A stretch of DNA of 64,000 bases from Paenibacillus sp. PL2-23 (GCF_040834005.1 NZ_CP162129.1:1655501-1719500); one strand, 5' to 3'. Positions 24,609 through 33,396 are shown, counted from the stretch's first letter. A program made the numbers and translations. Notes: a model not told the origin generated them from the sequence alone.

Positions 24609-25099
24609 TTAACAGAAAAAAGGGGTTGTGGAAAACGGTTCGGTACATATCGCTCCTATTGTTTGTTGTATGCGTATTGACCGGCTGCGGAGCTGCCGAT
24701 TCCGGTGCTCAGGAGCAAAACCAGCATGTCGCGGGGGAAGCTTCGTCAGATGAATCGACAGGCGATCCGCTTGGCCATATAGAGGCGGCACAGCTTGACG
24801 ATCCGGCAGCCGCGGCAGAAGAGATGAACAGCTTGATTAAGTCGTTCAAAATCGCGGTGGAATCGGACAATAAGGAAGAGACTGTCGCGCAAGCGGAGAG
24901 AATGGCTTCGATCTGGAAGGCGCTGAGCGCCCCATTGCCAGCGGAGCAGTCAGAACGCGTGAATCAGATGAACGCCGATCTAAACGCACTGCTGGAGGCT
25001 GTGAAAGCGGACAGCTGGGACAAAGCAAGGCTGGTCGATCTCGATTATTCGCTTTACCAAGGGTTCCGAGACGTAAAGGCAGCATTACAAATTTCATAA
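24599..25099 (+). CDS. Fur-controlled small lipoprotein of unknown function
   Basis: With the ATG at 24599 the product has 166 residues and a lipobox L-T-G-C with C30, so it is a lipid-anchored surface protein. The mature part is acidic and helical ('EEMNSLIKSFKIAVESDNKEETVAQAERMASIWKAL'). The start is uncertain: the ATG lies inside the Fur box only about 10 bases after the predicted transcription start and has no good ribosome binding site, while an in-frame TTG at 24626 follows AAAAGGGG without a spacer. It is first in the uptake cluster, 19 bases before the binding-protein fusion, so it may be its membrane-bound partner. I do not recognise the family. Confidence 0.7.
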   Translation: MIIINRKKGLWKTVRYISLLLFVVCVLTGCGAADSGAQEQNQHVAGEASSDESTGDPLGHIEAAQLDDPAAAAEEMNSLIKSFKIAVESDNKEETVAQAERMASIWKALSAPLPAEQSERVNQMNADLNALLEAVKADSWDKARLVDLDYSLYQGFRDVKAALQIS

Positions 25100-25118
25100 A
25101 GGGAAAGGTGAAACAAAC

Positions 25119-26402
25119 ATGTTATCCAGCAAAAAATGGCTTGTATTCTTACTCTGCATCGCCCTTGTTATGGCGCTTGCTCCTGTAACGGCGGCAACTG
25201 CCGCTTCCAAAACGATTAATGTTACAATCGACGGCAAAAGCCAAAGCTACTCGGTTAGCCCGCGCATTGTCAACGGCCGGACGCTGGTTCCTTACCGCGC
25301 AATCTCCGAGGCGCTTGGCGGCACAGTTGCTTATGACGCCAAAGCCAAAAAAGCAACAATTACGAAAAGCGGCTCCACTATCGAGCTGACGCAAAGCAGC
25401 AAGACGGCTCGCATTAACGGCAGCGCAGTTACGCTTGACGCGGCTCCGCTGAACGTTAACGGAACATTGCTTGTGCCCCTGCGCTTCGTAGGCGAATCGC
25501 TGGGCGTATGGGTGACATGGAACAACGCTTCCTCTACAGCTGTGCTGGAGACAAAACGCACGTTCAAGCACCAGCTCGGCAGCGCGGTATTGAACAAAGT
25601 GCCGAAGCGCGTTGTTGTCCTGTTCAACGGCGGCGTGGACATCTCCGTCCTGCTGAAGGTTAAGCCTGTGGGCGCAGTTGAATCCTATATCCAACAGCCA
25701 TTCTATGAGTATATCCGTCCTAACCTGATTGGCACAAAAACGCTTGGCGACGAAACTCAGCCGAACGTGGAGGCTATTGCAACACTGAAGCCTGACGTTA
25801 TTATCGGCACTATCGAGCGCCATGAAAAAATTTATCCGCAGCTGAGCAAGATCGCTCCGACTATCATTATGGACGATCTCTCCGCATGGCAAGATAATCT
25901 GCAGGTGATGTCCAAGGTGTACAACAAGGAAGACATCGCGACAACGTTTATGGCTGACTGGAAAGCTCAGGTTGCCGACTTCAAGCGCAAGCTGCCTTCC
26001 AGCGTCAAAGGCGCGGCGGTCTCCATTATCCGCATTAATCCGAACGGGACTGCTCGTGCTTATAACGCGGGCTTCGCGTACAAAATCTTCAAGGAGCTGG
26101 GCTTCTCGACACCGAAGGCGCAGCTGGCGACTGGCGAGCAATTTATTGCGGTCACCTCGCAGGAGCAGGTTTCCCTTCTGGACGGCGATTACATCTTCGA
26201 CTTCACGACGGATTGGGACGGCGACGGCGCCGTGCTTCAGCACCAGAAGACATGGACGACAAGCGCTCTGTGGAAAAACCTGAAGGGCGTCAAAAACAAC
26301 CACTACTACAAAGTTAACTCCGTAACGTGGAATCTGTCCGGCGGAGCGCTCGCAGCCAAGCTGATGCTGGATGATCTTTATTTCTACTTCGGTCTTGAAT
26401 AA
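25119..26402 (+). CDS. Stalk-domain/siderophore-binding protein fusion
   Basis: A 427-residue exported protein. The signal peptide (about residues 1-29, cleavage after AATAAS or nearby) has no lipobox cysteine. Residues 31-145 are a copper-amine-oxidase-N-like stalk domain ('VNGRTLVPYRAISEALGGTVAYD', 'LLVPLRFVGESLGVWVTW'). Residues 155-427 are a FepB/FhuD-type ferric-siderophore-binding domain ('KRVVVLFNGGVDISVLLKVKPVGA', 'EAIATLKPDVIIG', 'GDYIFDF'). Gram-positive binding proteins of this type are normally lipoproteins; here the stalk domain seems to take the place of the lipid anchor. It precedes two FecCD permeases and is downstream of a Fur-controlled promoter. The ligand is probably a ferric siderophore, by homology. 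Confidence 0.88.
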   Translation: MLSSKKWLVFLLCIALVMALAPVTAATAASKTINVTIDGKSQSYSVSPRIVNGRTLVPYRAISEALGGTVAYDAKAKKATITKSGSTIELTQSSKTARINGSAVTLDAAPLNVNGTLLVPLRFVGESLGVWVTWNNASSTAVLETKRTFKHQLGSAVLNKVPKRVVVLFNGGVDISVLLKVKPVGAVESYIQQPFYEYIRPNLIGTKTLGDETQPNVEAIATLKPDVIIGTIERHEKIYPQLSKIAPTIIMDDLSAWQDNLQVMSKVYNKEDIATTFMADWKAQVADFKRKLPSSVKGAAVSIIRINPNGTARAYNAGFAYKIFKELGFSTPKAQLATGEQFIAVTSQEQVSLLDGDYIFDFTTDWDGDGAVLQHQKTWTTSALWKNLKGVKNNHYYKVNSVTWNLSGGALAAKLMLDDLYFYFGLE

Positions 26403-26414
26403 GGCAGACAAAGC

Positions 26415-26446
26415 AAAGAATGAGCCTGAATTGGCTCATTCTTTTG
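26415..26446 (+). terminator. Intercistronic hairpin, partial terminator
   Basis: AAAGAATGAGCC pairs with GGCTCATTCTTT around a 6-base loop, between binding-protein and permease genes. It may let the binding protein be made in excess over the permeases. Confidence 0.7.
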
Positions 26447-26483
26447 CTGCGTATAGGAAGCGGGAGAGGAAGCGGGTATAGGC

Positions 26484-27497
26484 ATGGATATCCATACAAA
26501 AATAAAGCTATACCGGAGTGCGGGCTTGCTTGCCAGCTGCGTCCTGCTGCTGCTCAGCCTGCTCTCCAGCATTATATTTGGCTTCGTGTCCATTGGATTC
26601 AAGGATTTGACAGCCTCATTCACAAGCTATGACGAAGGGGATATGGAGCAGGTTATTGTGCGCACCGCCAGGCTGCCAAGGGCGATGATTGCTGCGGCAG
26701 TAGGAGCTTCGCTTGCTCTGGGTGGAGCGGTGCTGCAGAGCGTGACACGAAATCCGCTCGCCTCGCCGAGTGTGCTTGGCATTAACGCCGGCGCCTCTGT
26801 CGCAGTGGTCGCGGCTATAACCGTAATGGAGATCCGGCATACGGAGGCGCTGATGTGGTTCGCTTTCGGGGGAGCGGCTATTGCAGCTGTCATCGTATAT
26901 GTGCTGGGGTCATTAGGCCGCGAGGGCCTGTCCCCGCTCAAAATTATTTTGGCAGGCGCTGCGTTGACCGCATTATTCTCATCGTTGACGCAGGGTATGC
27001 TGGCGCATAACGAAAATGGTCTGCAGGAGGTGCTCTTCTGGCTGTCCGGATCCGTCGCGGGCCGTACTACGGAGATGCTGCTGCCGGCTTTGCCTTATAT
27101 GGCCCTCGGAATTGCTCTGTCCTTCGCGCTGGCCAGACATTGGAATGTCATCGCGATGGGGGAGGAGTCCGCCAAAGGACTGGGGCAGCATCTATTGTTC
27201 GTCAAAGCTGCAGCTGGCGTTATCGTCATCCTGCTGGCGGGCAGCGCGGTGGCTGTTGCGGGACCAATAGGCCTAGTAGGCATCATCGTGCCCCATATTG
27301 CCAGGCGCTTCGCTGGCCGGGATTACCGCTGGCTGCTGCCGTACAGCGCAATCATTGGTGCAACGCTGCTTGTGCTGGCGGATGTGGCTGCCCGATTCAT
27401 TCATTACCCCATTGAAATTCCGGTAGGCATTATGACAGCCGCTATCGGGGCTCCGTTCTTCATCTATATTGCCCGGAAGGAGCGTGGGAAGGGATGA
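26484..27497 (+). CDS. FecCD-family siderophore permease, first subunit
   Basis: A 337-residue permease with about nine to ten membrane helices and the FecCD hallmarks 'RLPRAMIAAAVGASLALGGAVLQ', 'TRNPLASPSVLGINAGA' and the coupling segment 'GLVGIIVPHIARR'. It forms the membrane channel with the next gene for ferric siderophores. GAGAGGAAGCGGG precedes the ATG. Its stop overlaps the next start (ATGA), so the two subunits are translationally coupled. Confidence 0.92.
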   Translation: MDIHTKIKLYRSAGLLASCVLLLLSLLSSIIFGFVSIGFKDLTASFTSYDEGDMEQVIVRTARLPRAMIAAAVGASLALGGAVLQSVTRNPLASPSVLGINAGASVAVVAAITVMEIRHTEALMWFAFGGAAIAAVIVYVLGSLGREGLSPLKIILAGAALTALFSSLTQGMLAHNENGLQEVLFWLSGSVAGRTTEMLLPALPYMALGIALSFALARHWNVIAMGEESAKGLGQHLLFVKAAAGVIVILLAGSAVAVAGPIGLVGIIVPHIARRFAGRDYRWLLPYSAIIGATLLVLADVAARFIHYPIEIPVGIMTAAIGAPFFIYIARKERGKG

Positions 27498-28540
27498 TGG
27501 CGTCAAGAAGCCAAGATAGGACTGGCGGCAGGGAGCGGCGCGTCATGCTCCATCGCCCAACGGTTAAGGCAACTACAGGTCTGGCTGCAGCTTTGCTGGC
27601 GCTGGCCGCGGCCTATCTCATGATTGGAGAAGTCATATATACTCCTCTAATGGCCTGGCAGGCGTTGTGGGGAAGCGGAGCGGAGGAGGACGTGATGATC
27701 GTCCAGTCGCTCCGGGCGCCGCGCCTGGCCATCGCGATATTGGTAGGGGCGTCCCTCGCTTTGTCAGGCGCCATTCTGCAAGCGATTATCCGAAATCCGC
27801 TTGCTGCGCCTGACGTTGTTGGCATTACGGGCGGAGCGTCCTTCGGCGCGGTGCTGTTCATTACGGCGCTGTCCGGTGCGATGACGATTCGCCTGCTGCC
27901 CGTGGCGGCTATGATCGGCGCTTTCTGCGCCGCGGCTCTGGTCTATGCACTGGCCTGGAGGCGGGGGGTGAGCTCGCTTCGGCTCGTGCTTGTCGGGATT
28001 GGGTTATCCTCTCTGCTGTCGGCCGCTGTTTCCTTCATGTTGGCCTTCAGCCAGGTCTATTCCGCGACCTCCGCGTATATATGGCTGACGGGAACGATCT
28101 ATGGCTCATCCTGGGAACATGTGTGGACGCTGCTGCCCTGGACGATGGGGCTGTGCGCGGCCGTCTATTTCCATACCCGTATTCTTCAGGCTCAGCTGCT
28201 AGGCGATGAGCTTGCAATCGGAATCGGCTCGGCCCTTCAGCGCCATCGCTTGCTGCTTGTGCTGCTTAGCGTAGGTCTGGCAGGCTCGGCCGTGGCCATT
28301 GGCGGCGCCATCGGCTTCGTTGGTTTAATTGCGCCGCATGTGGCGAGACGTCTCGTAGGCCCCGTTATGGGGAGAGTGCTCCCTGTCAGCGCGTTGTTCG
28401 GAGCGATCGTCGTGACGGCGGCAGATTTGTTGGGCAGATCGTTGTTCCTGCCGCTCGACATTCCCGTGGGCGTCTTCACGTCGGCGATTGGCGCGCCATT
28501 CTTTATCTATCTGCTCTACCGGTCACGAAGCCGAATATAA
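27494..28540 (+). CDS. FecCD-family siderophore permease, second subunit
   Basis: A 348-residue partner permease. It shows the same motifs ('RAPRLAIAILVGASLALSGAILQ', 'IRNPLAAPDVVGITGGA', 'GFVGLIAPHVARR') and helix pattern. Two starts are adjacent: ATG at 27494 overlapping the previous stop, and ATG at 27497. No ATP-binding subunit follows; the next gene is convergent and unrelated. The pair must therefore use an ATPase encoded elsewhere, as Bacillus FeuBC uses YusV. Confidence 0.92.
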   Translation: MMASRSQDRTGGRERRVMLHRPTVKATTGLAAALLALAAAYLMIGEVIYTPLMAWQALWGSGAEEDVMIVQSLRAPRLAIAILVGASLALSGAILQAIIRNPLAAPDVVGITGGASFGAVLFITALSGAMTIRLLPVAAMIGAFCAAALVYALAWRRGVSSLRLVLVGIGLSSLLSAAVSFMLAFSQVYSATSAYIWLTGTIYGSSWEHVWTLLPWTMGLCAAVYFHTRILQAQLLGDELAIGIGSALQRHRLLLVLLSVGLAGSAVAIGGAIGFVGLIAPHVARRLVGPVMGRVLPVSALFGAIVVTAADLLGRSLFLPLDIPVGVFTSAIGAPFFIYLLYRSRSRI

Positions 28541-28548
28541 GGTCCATG

Positions 28549-28590
28549 AAAAAAGCCGCTCAGCGGATCATGATGATCCCTGAGCGGCTC
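28549..28590 (-). terminator. Terminator between convergent genes
   Basis: AGCCGCTCAG pairs with CTGAGCGGCT around an inner GGATCAT/ATGATCC stem. On the minus strand it is followed by six T. It overlaps the end of the phosphoesterase gene and follows the permease stop. Confidence 0.8.
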
Positions 28591-29734
28591 CTGTGTTGAA
28601 CTGTATATCGATGCGAAGCACCTCCGAACGGCTGCCGATTCGGATCGGCGGCCCCCAGAAGCCGAAGCCTGACGATACGATGGCGTGCAACGGGCCTCGC
28701 TTCTTATAACCCCAGTCAAGCGGAAATGCCCTTCTTGTAATCAGGTTGTTCGGGAACATCTGTCCAAGATGGGTATGGCCGGATAATGAAAGGTCGATTC
28801 CGTTCTCCTCCGCAGACGCCAGATCGGTGGGCTGATGGTCCAGCATAATAAGCGGCAGCGATTGATCCAGCGGCCGAATGAGCTCATCAATGCTCTTGCG
28901 TCCCCCTGGCCCGGAGGAGCCCGCGGCTCTGTCCTTGCGGCCGATTACAATAAAGCTGTTGTCGATGACAGCCGCCTCGTCCATCAACAGTCGAATGCCG
29001 ATGGCGTCAAGCTGAGCAGCGAATTCAGGCACCTTGCCGCCAATATATTCATGGTTGCCCGTTACGGCATAGACGCCGAGCGGAGCCTGCAATTGGCCTA
29101 GCTTCATCGCCATGTTCTTCCGCAGGAACGGGGCGAGGTCATCGTCCAGCAAATCGCCGGGAAGCATGATGATGTCCGGCTTGATCCGCTTGATTTGACG
29201 GATGAGCCGATCCAGTTGCCGGTTTCCAATGACGGTTCCCAGATGAAGGTCAGAAGCCATCGCGATGGTTAGGCTGGAGCGCGCGCCGGCGCTCTTCGGT
29301 ATTTGCACCTTATACTCACGGATGACGGGGAGCCAAGCGTTGCGGGAGCCCGCTAGCAGAATAGCGAGCGCTATCGCGGCTATGCAGCTGCCCACCACCA
29401 GGATAGCTGATCGGACGGGCATACCGCCCCAAATGAGCAGCAGGCCGATGAGATCCGCCAGCGGAAGAAGCAGAATACCATATTGCAGAACAGCCAGCCA
29501 ATAGGAGCCCAGCAGCTTGAGAGGCTCTGCGACCCAGTGGAGGGGCGTGCTCTGTCCCGCTCTTCCCAGCACATATCCCAAAGCCAATATGGCAATGAAG
29601 ATGGCATAAACGAAGGAGCTGCTCCAGCCTGTCAGCTGCGAGAGGTACAGCCAGCCATTCCAGCCGACATAGGCGGACAATCCTCCGTATACCGCCGTAA
29701 AGCCTAATAAAGCCGGTAAGTAGCGAAGCTTCAT
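28568..29734 (-). CDS. Membrane-bound metallophosphoesterase (YkuE-like)
   Basis: A 388-residue protein with four to five N-terminal membrane helices (residues 1-130) and a C-terminal calcineurin-like phosphoesterase domain with the full metal-binding series DLHLG, GDLLDD, GNHE and GHTH. The family includes YkuE and LpxH-like pyrophosphohydrolases; the substrate here is unknown. The catalytic domain probably faces the cytoplasm or outer leaflet depending on helix number, which I cannot decide. The ribosome binding site AAGGAGAT lies before the ATG. Confidence 0.87.
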   Translation of the reverse strand: MKLRYLPALLGFTAVYGGLSAYVGWNGWLYLSQLTGWSSSFVYAIFIAILALGYVLGRAGQSTPLHWVAEPLKLLGSYWLAVLQYGILLLPLADLIGLLLIWGGMPVRSAILVVGSCIAAIALAILLAGSRNAWLPVIREYKVQIPKSAGARSSLTIAMASDLHLGTVIGNRQLDRLIRQIKRIKPDIIMLPGDLLDDDLAPFLRKNMAMKLGQLQAPLGVYAVTGNHEYIGGKVPEFAAQLDAIGIRLLMDEAAVIDNSFIVIGRKDRAAGSSGPGGRKSIDELIRPLDQSLPLIMLDHQPTDLASAEENGIDLSLSGHTHLGQMFPNNLITRRAFPLDWGYKKRGPLHAIVSSGFGFWGPPIRIGSRSEVLRIDIQFNTGAAQGSS

Positions 29735-29979
29735 GGTAGAACCGATCTCCTTCTGCTCGAGGAATAAGAATGATCCTACTATAGCATATCACCTGCCCCG
29801 CGGGCGAACCCGCTAGATTATGAGGGACGGAGCCTGCTCCGCCAGCCCGCACGAGATGAATATACGACCGCTTAAGGCGCGATATGTAGCGTTTACGAAC
29901 ATTACATAACACATTGCGGACCATTCGCCCCTTGTGGTATCTTGTGTCCATACTGGAACGAAAGTGGGAGAGGCATACG

Positions 29980-32142
29980 ATGAAAGCATTGGTGCTGGCG
30001 GAGAAGCCAAGCGTAGCCAAAGAAATTGCGCGGGTGCTGGGCTGCTCGTCCCGGCAGAAAAGCTATATCGAGGGCCCTAATTATGTGGTGACTTGGGCGC
30101 TGGGCCATCTGGTCACCTTGGCGGAGCCGGAGGACTACGATGCCAAATACAAGACCTGGAGTCTGGAGGACCTGCCGCTGCTGCCCCAGCGGATGAAGCT
30201 GAAGGTGATGAAGGAAACGTCGCATCAATTCAAGGCTGTTGCGCACCTCTGCAAGCGGAGCGATATTAACGAGCTGATTATAGCGACTGACGCCGGCCGC
30301 GAGGGCGAGCTGGTCGCCCGATGGATCATGGAGCTTGTTCAGTGGCGCAAGCCGTTCAAGAGGCTGTGGATTTCATCCCAGACCGACGGTGCGATCAAGG
30401 AGGGATTCAGGCGGCTTAGACCAGGCAAGGAATACGATGCGCTGTACGCCTCGGCCGTCTGCCGCGCGGAAGCGGACTGGCTCATTGGCCTGAACATGAC
30501 TCGGGCGCTGACAAGCAAATATAATGCTCAGCTTGCGGCGGGACGCGTTCAGACCCCAACGCTGGCGATGCTGCTGGAGCGGGAGCGCGAGATATCGGAA
30601 TTCCAGTCGAAGCCCTATTGGACGGTAACGGCTGGCTTCGGCACATTCCAGGGCGTCTGGCGCCTGCGGGATGACCATGACGGTCGCCTGTGGGATCGCG
30701 CAGAGGCGGACGCCGCGGCGGCCCGCGCTTCGAAAGCGGGTGCGGCGAAGGTTGTGAATCTGCGTACGACTGAGCGGTCGGAGCCGCATCCTCAGGCTTA
30801 CGACCTGACGGAGCTGCAGCGGGACGCCAACAGGAAGCTGGGCTTCTCGGCGAAGCAGACGGCGAATGTGCTTCAGAAGCTGTATGAGGCGCATAAGCTT
30901 GTGACCTATCCACGGACGGATTCCCGGTACCTGTCCAGCGACATTGCGCCAACGCTGAAGGGCAGGCTGGAGAGCGTAGCTGTCGGGCCTTACGCAGCGC
31001 TTGCGCGCAAGCTGCTGCGCGCGCCGCTTCCCGTTACGAAGCGTATTGTAGACGACGCCAAGGTAACCGATCATCATGCGATTATTCCAACGGAGCAGTT
31101 CGTTAATCTGGGCGCGCTGAGCAGCGAGGAGCGCAGACTGTACGATCTGATCGTGCGTCGCTTCATTGCTCTGTTCTATGGTCCTTACCGCTATGACGAG
31201 ACAAGTGTCGTGCTGGAGGCGGGGGGAGAACGCTTTTATGCCAAAGGAAAGACGGAGAAGGATGCGGGCTGGAGAGAAGTGTACCAGGGCGTCAGCTCCT
31301 CGTTCGACGATGAGGAGGAGGAGGACGAGGGTGCCGCCCGCACGACGGAGCAGAAGCAGGCTTCCCAGCTTCTCCCCCCATTGGCAGTAGGCCAGACGGT
31401 CAGCGTGAAGAGCGCCGCCTCGAAGGAGCTTCGCACGCTGCCTCCCGCGCGCTATACAGAGGCGTCTCTGCTGACGCGTATGGAAAAGCATGGACTCGGC
31501 ACGCCGGCCACCAGAGCCGATATTATCGAGAAGCTGCTGTCCACCGACACCATTGAGAGAGTTCGCAGCTCTCTGGTTCCGACCGGCAAAGGCAAGCAGC
31601 TGCTGGAGCTGGTCGTCGACGATCTGAGAAGCCCGGAGCTCACAGCCAGCTGGGAGCGCGAGCTGGAGAGGATTTCCAAGGGCCAGGCAGACCCTGCGGC
31701 CTTCATGCGCGGCATTCGGGAGCAAGCGAGCAAGTGGATTGGGCAGGTGAAGCGAGAGACGAAGGATTACAAGCCTCATAACGAAACAAACTCCAGCTGT
31801 CCAGAGTGCGGGAAGCGACTGCTGGAGGTGAAGGGCAAACGTGGCAAGTCGCTGATGTGCCCTGACCGGGAGTGCGGGTATCGCCGCTCTACCGAGCCTA
31901 TTCTGCTGAACAAGCGCTGCCCGCAATGCCACAAGAAGATGGAGATGCATGACGGCAAAGCGGGCAAATACGCGCAATGCCGTCCCTGCAATGTAATCGA
32001 GATGCTGGGCGACAAGGATGGCGGGCGTATGAACCGCAGAGAGCAGCAGAAGCTGATCCAGCAATACAGCGACAGCGCCCCAATGGGGAACAGCCTGGCG
32101 GACAAGCTGAAGGCGGCGCTGGACAAAAAAACCGATTCATAA
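29980..32142 (+). CDS. topB: DNA topoisomerase III
   Basis: A 720-residue type IA topoisomerase. The N-terminal Toprim domain starts 'LVLAEKPSVAKEIA', with the acidic segment 'ATDAGREGEL'. The active-site tyrosine is Y310 in 'TYPRTDSRYL'. Two C-terminal zinc ribbons follow (CPECG...CPDREC and CPQCH...CRPC). It decatenates DNA through single-strand passage. The start is the ATG at 29980 after GGGAGAGG; an in-frame upstream ATG at 29914 has no ribosome binding site. The 245 bases upstream hold little beyond a weak TTGCGG-18-TATCTT promoter candidate. Confidence 0.95.
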   Translation: MKALVLAEKPSVAKEIARVLGCSSRQKSYIEGPNYVVTWALGHLVTLAEPEDYDAKYKTWSLEDLPLLPQRMKLKVMKETSHQFKAVAHLCKRSDINELIIATDAGREGELVARWIMELVQWRKPFKRLWISSQTDGAIKEGFRRLRPGKEYDALYASAVCRAEADWLIGLNMTRALTSKYNAQLAAGRVQTPTLAMLLEREREISEFQSKPYWTVTAGFGTFQGVWRLRDDHDGRLWDRAEADAAAARASKAGAAKVVNLRTTERSEPHPQAYDLTELQRDANRKLGFSAKQTANVLQKLYEAHKLVTYPRTDSRYLSSDIAPTLKGRLESVAVGPYAALARKLLRAPLPVTKRIVDDAKVTDHHAIIPTEQFVNLGALSSEERRLYDLIVRRFIALFYGPYRYDETSVVLEAGGERFYAKGKTEKDAGWREVYQGVSSSFDDEEEEDEGAARTTEQKQASQLLPPLAVGQTVSVKSAASKELRTLPPARYTEASLLTRMEKHGLGTPATRADIIEKLLSTDTIERVRSSLVPTGKGKQLLELVVDDLRSPELTASWERELERISKGQADPAAFMRGIREQASKWIGQVKRETKDYKPHNETNSSCPECGKRLLEVKGKRGKSLMCPDRECGYRRSTEPILLNKRCPQCHKKMEMHDGKAGKYAQCRPCNVIEMLGDKDGGRMNRREQQKLIQQYSDSAPMGNSLADKLKAALDKKTDS

Positions 32143-32237
32143 AACCTTATCTCCATCACCCGGCAATCATCCAAGAGCCCTCCCTCCATTCGTCATACAC
32201 TATATGGATATGGCGAATGGAAAGGAGATGGATCGTC

Positions 32238-32909
32238 ATGGCTGATCACGCGGGAAGGCAACTGGCCAGCAAGTGGACCAAGACGGCAGCGCTGCTCTCC
32301 CATCCCGTGCTTGCCGGCCACATCCCGGAGACAATCCGCTATTCACCGGCTCAGCTGCGCCGCATGCTGGATAGGCATGGCTTTGTTGTCATTAAGCCCA
32401 TTGTTGGTTCCGGAGGAAGCGGTGTGATAAAGGTAACGAGGTCCGCAGAGGGCTACGCGTTGACGCATCGTGACCTGACTAATAGATTCGATGCATTCGA
32501 CAAGCTCGTTAACGCGCTGCGAGGCCGGACGGGGAGACGGAAATATCTGATCCAGCAAGGAATCGATCTGGCGCGGGTGAACGGCCGGCCTATTGATTAT
32601 CGGGTGAAATATGTGAAGGCCTTCGGCAAATGGGAATACCGCGCGCTTGTTGGAAGAATCGCCAGACGAGGGCTGTTCGTCACGAACCTGAGCCAAGGGG
32701 GCGACATGGTGCTGGCGGGCGAAGGCATCCGCGCGTCGCTGGGCCGCGCACATGTGAAGGAAAAGAAACGGAAGATGAGAGAGCTTACCGTTATCGCGAC
32801 CAGGGTTCTGGAGCAGAGGTACCCCGGCATATCGCAGCTAGGGTTTGATTACGGGATTGACCGAAGGGGCAGAATTTGGATTTTTGAGGTGAATACTCGG
32901 CCGCATTGA
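32238..32909 (+). CDS. YheC/YheD-like ATP-grasp protein
   Basis: A 223-residue ATP-grasp-fold protein. It shows the nucleotide-binding lysine segment 'FVVIKPIVGSGGSGVIKV' and the metal-binding C-terminus 'FGFDYGIDRRGRIWIFEVNTRPH'-like pattern (here 'LGFDYGID...FEVNTRPH'). YheC/YheD proteins are linked to the spore coat in Bacillus, and short single-domain versions are common in Paenibacillus. GGAAAGGAG lies before the ATG at 32238. It follows topB by 95 bases; a terminator follows it. The substrate is unknown. Confidence 0.83.
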   Translation: MADHAGRQLASKWTKTAALLSHPVLAGHIPETIRYSPAQLRRMLDRHGFVVIKPIVGSGGSGVIKVTRSAEGYALTHRDLTNRFDAFDKLVNALRGRTGRRKYLIQQGIDLARVNGRPIDYRVKYVKAFGKWEYRALVGRIARRGLFVTNLSQGGDMVLAGEGIRASLGRAHVKEKKRKMRELTVIATRVLEQRYPGISQLGFDYGIDRRGRIWIFEVNTRPH

Positions 32910-32931
32910 CACATGCGGCCTCGACAAAAGG

Positions 32932-32967
32932 GAGCCTGCTACGCTGATAAAGCGCAGGCTTCTTTTT
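32932..32967 (+). terminator. Rho-independent terminator
   Basis: GAGCCTGC pairs with GCAGGCTTC, followed by five T, after the ATP-grasp gene. Confidence 0.85.
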
Positions 32968-33045
32968 AATGCCATTAAAATATTTCGTTAATAGATTTAG
33001 AGAGATCCATCAAAGTTTTTTATGGTTACGGGTGTATTTACAGGA

Positions 33046-33183
33046 TGTGGATAAATATATCCACATTATCCACCCGAATATTTCCGTATTTTTACGTTTT
33101 ATGCACATGCCATTCACAAGGTATCCACAGCGGGCTGTGCATAGCAGGGGCTGTTGTTTCGGTTCTAAATGGCGTGCTACACT
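33046..33183 (+). promoter_or_regulatory. DnaA-box cluster and promoter of sda
   Basis: Six DnaA boxes (consensus TTATCCACA) in 100 bases: 33046-33054 on the minus strand, perfect; 33057-33065 (ATATCCACA); 33066-33074 (TTATCCACC); 33099-33107 (TTATGCACA); 33121-33129 (GTATCCACA); and a weaker minus-strand box at 33137-33145. A promoter follows: TTGTTT (33154-33159), 18 bases, TACACT (33178-33183). The boxes end just upstream of the -35. DnaA is known to activate sda in Bacillus subtilis through such boxes. Confidence 0.88.
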
Positions 33184-33234
33184 AAAAACTGTAAAATACG
33201 TATTCAAGGAATATGAAAAGGTGGAGGGATGATG

Positions 33235-33378
33235 ATGGATCAGTTGTCGGACGAGCTTCTTGCTGATACGTATTACGCTGCCATCGAATACAAGCTGGAG
33301 CCGGAATTTATTCGGATGCTGGCGGATGAGCTGAAGCGAAGAGGCGTCGAGTTATCATCACATAAGCATACGGCATAG
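33235..33378 (+). CDS. sda: Sporulation inhibitor Sda
   Basis: A 47-residue helical-hairpin protein with 'LSDELLADTYYAAIEYKLEPEFIRMLADELKRRGV', closely following the Sda pattern of Bacillus subtilis. Sda binds the dimerisation domain of sporulation sensor kinases and stops phosphorelay activation while DNA replication is active or damaged. Three ATGs follow one another at 33229, 33232 and 33235; the third has the best spacing (7) from GGTGGAGG. The C-terminus is four to six residues longer and basic. The upstream DnaA boxes give the expected replication-linked control. Confidence 0.93.
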   Translation: MDQLSDELLADTYYAAIEYKLEPEFIRMLADELKRRGVELSSHKHTA

Positions 33379-33396
33379 CCGATGCGACGTTTGATT

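Noticed and set aside
25149..26411. 420-codon open frame antisense to the stalk/siderophore-binding fusion
   Set aside because: The + strand product has clear domains and signal peptide; the antisense product has none.
30373..32064. 563-codon open frame antisense to topB
   Set aside because: Shadow of topB caused by codon bias; arginine/leucine-rich nonsense protein.
32969..33232. 87-codon frame across the DnaA-box region
   Set aside because: It overlaps the regulatory boxes, promoter and ribosome binding site of sda and encodes an unlikely aromatic-rich peptide.
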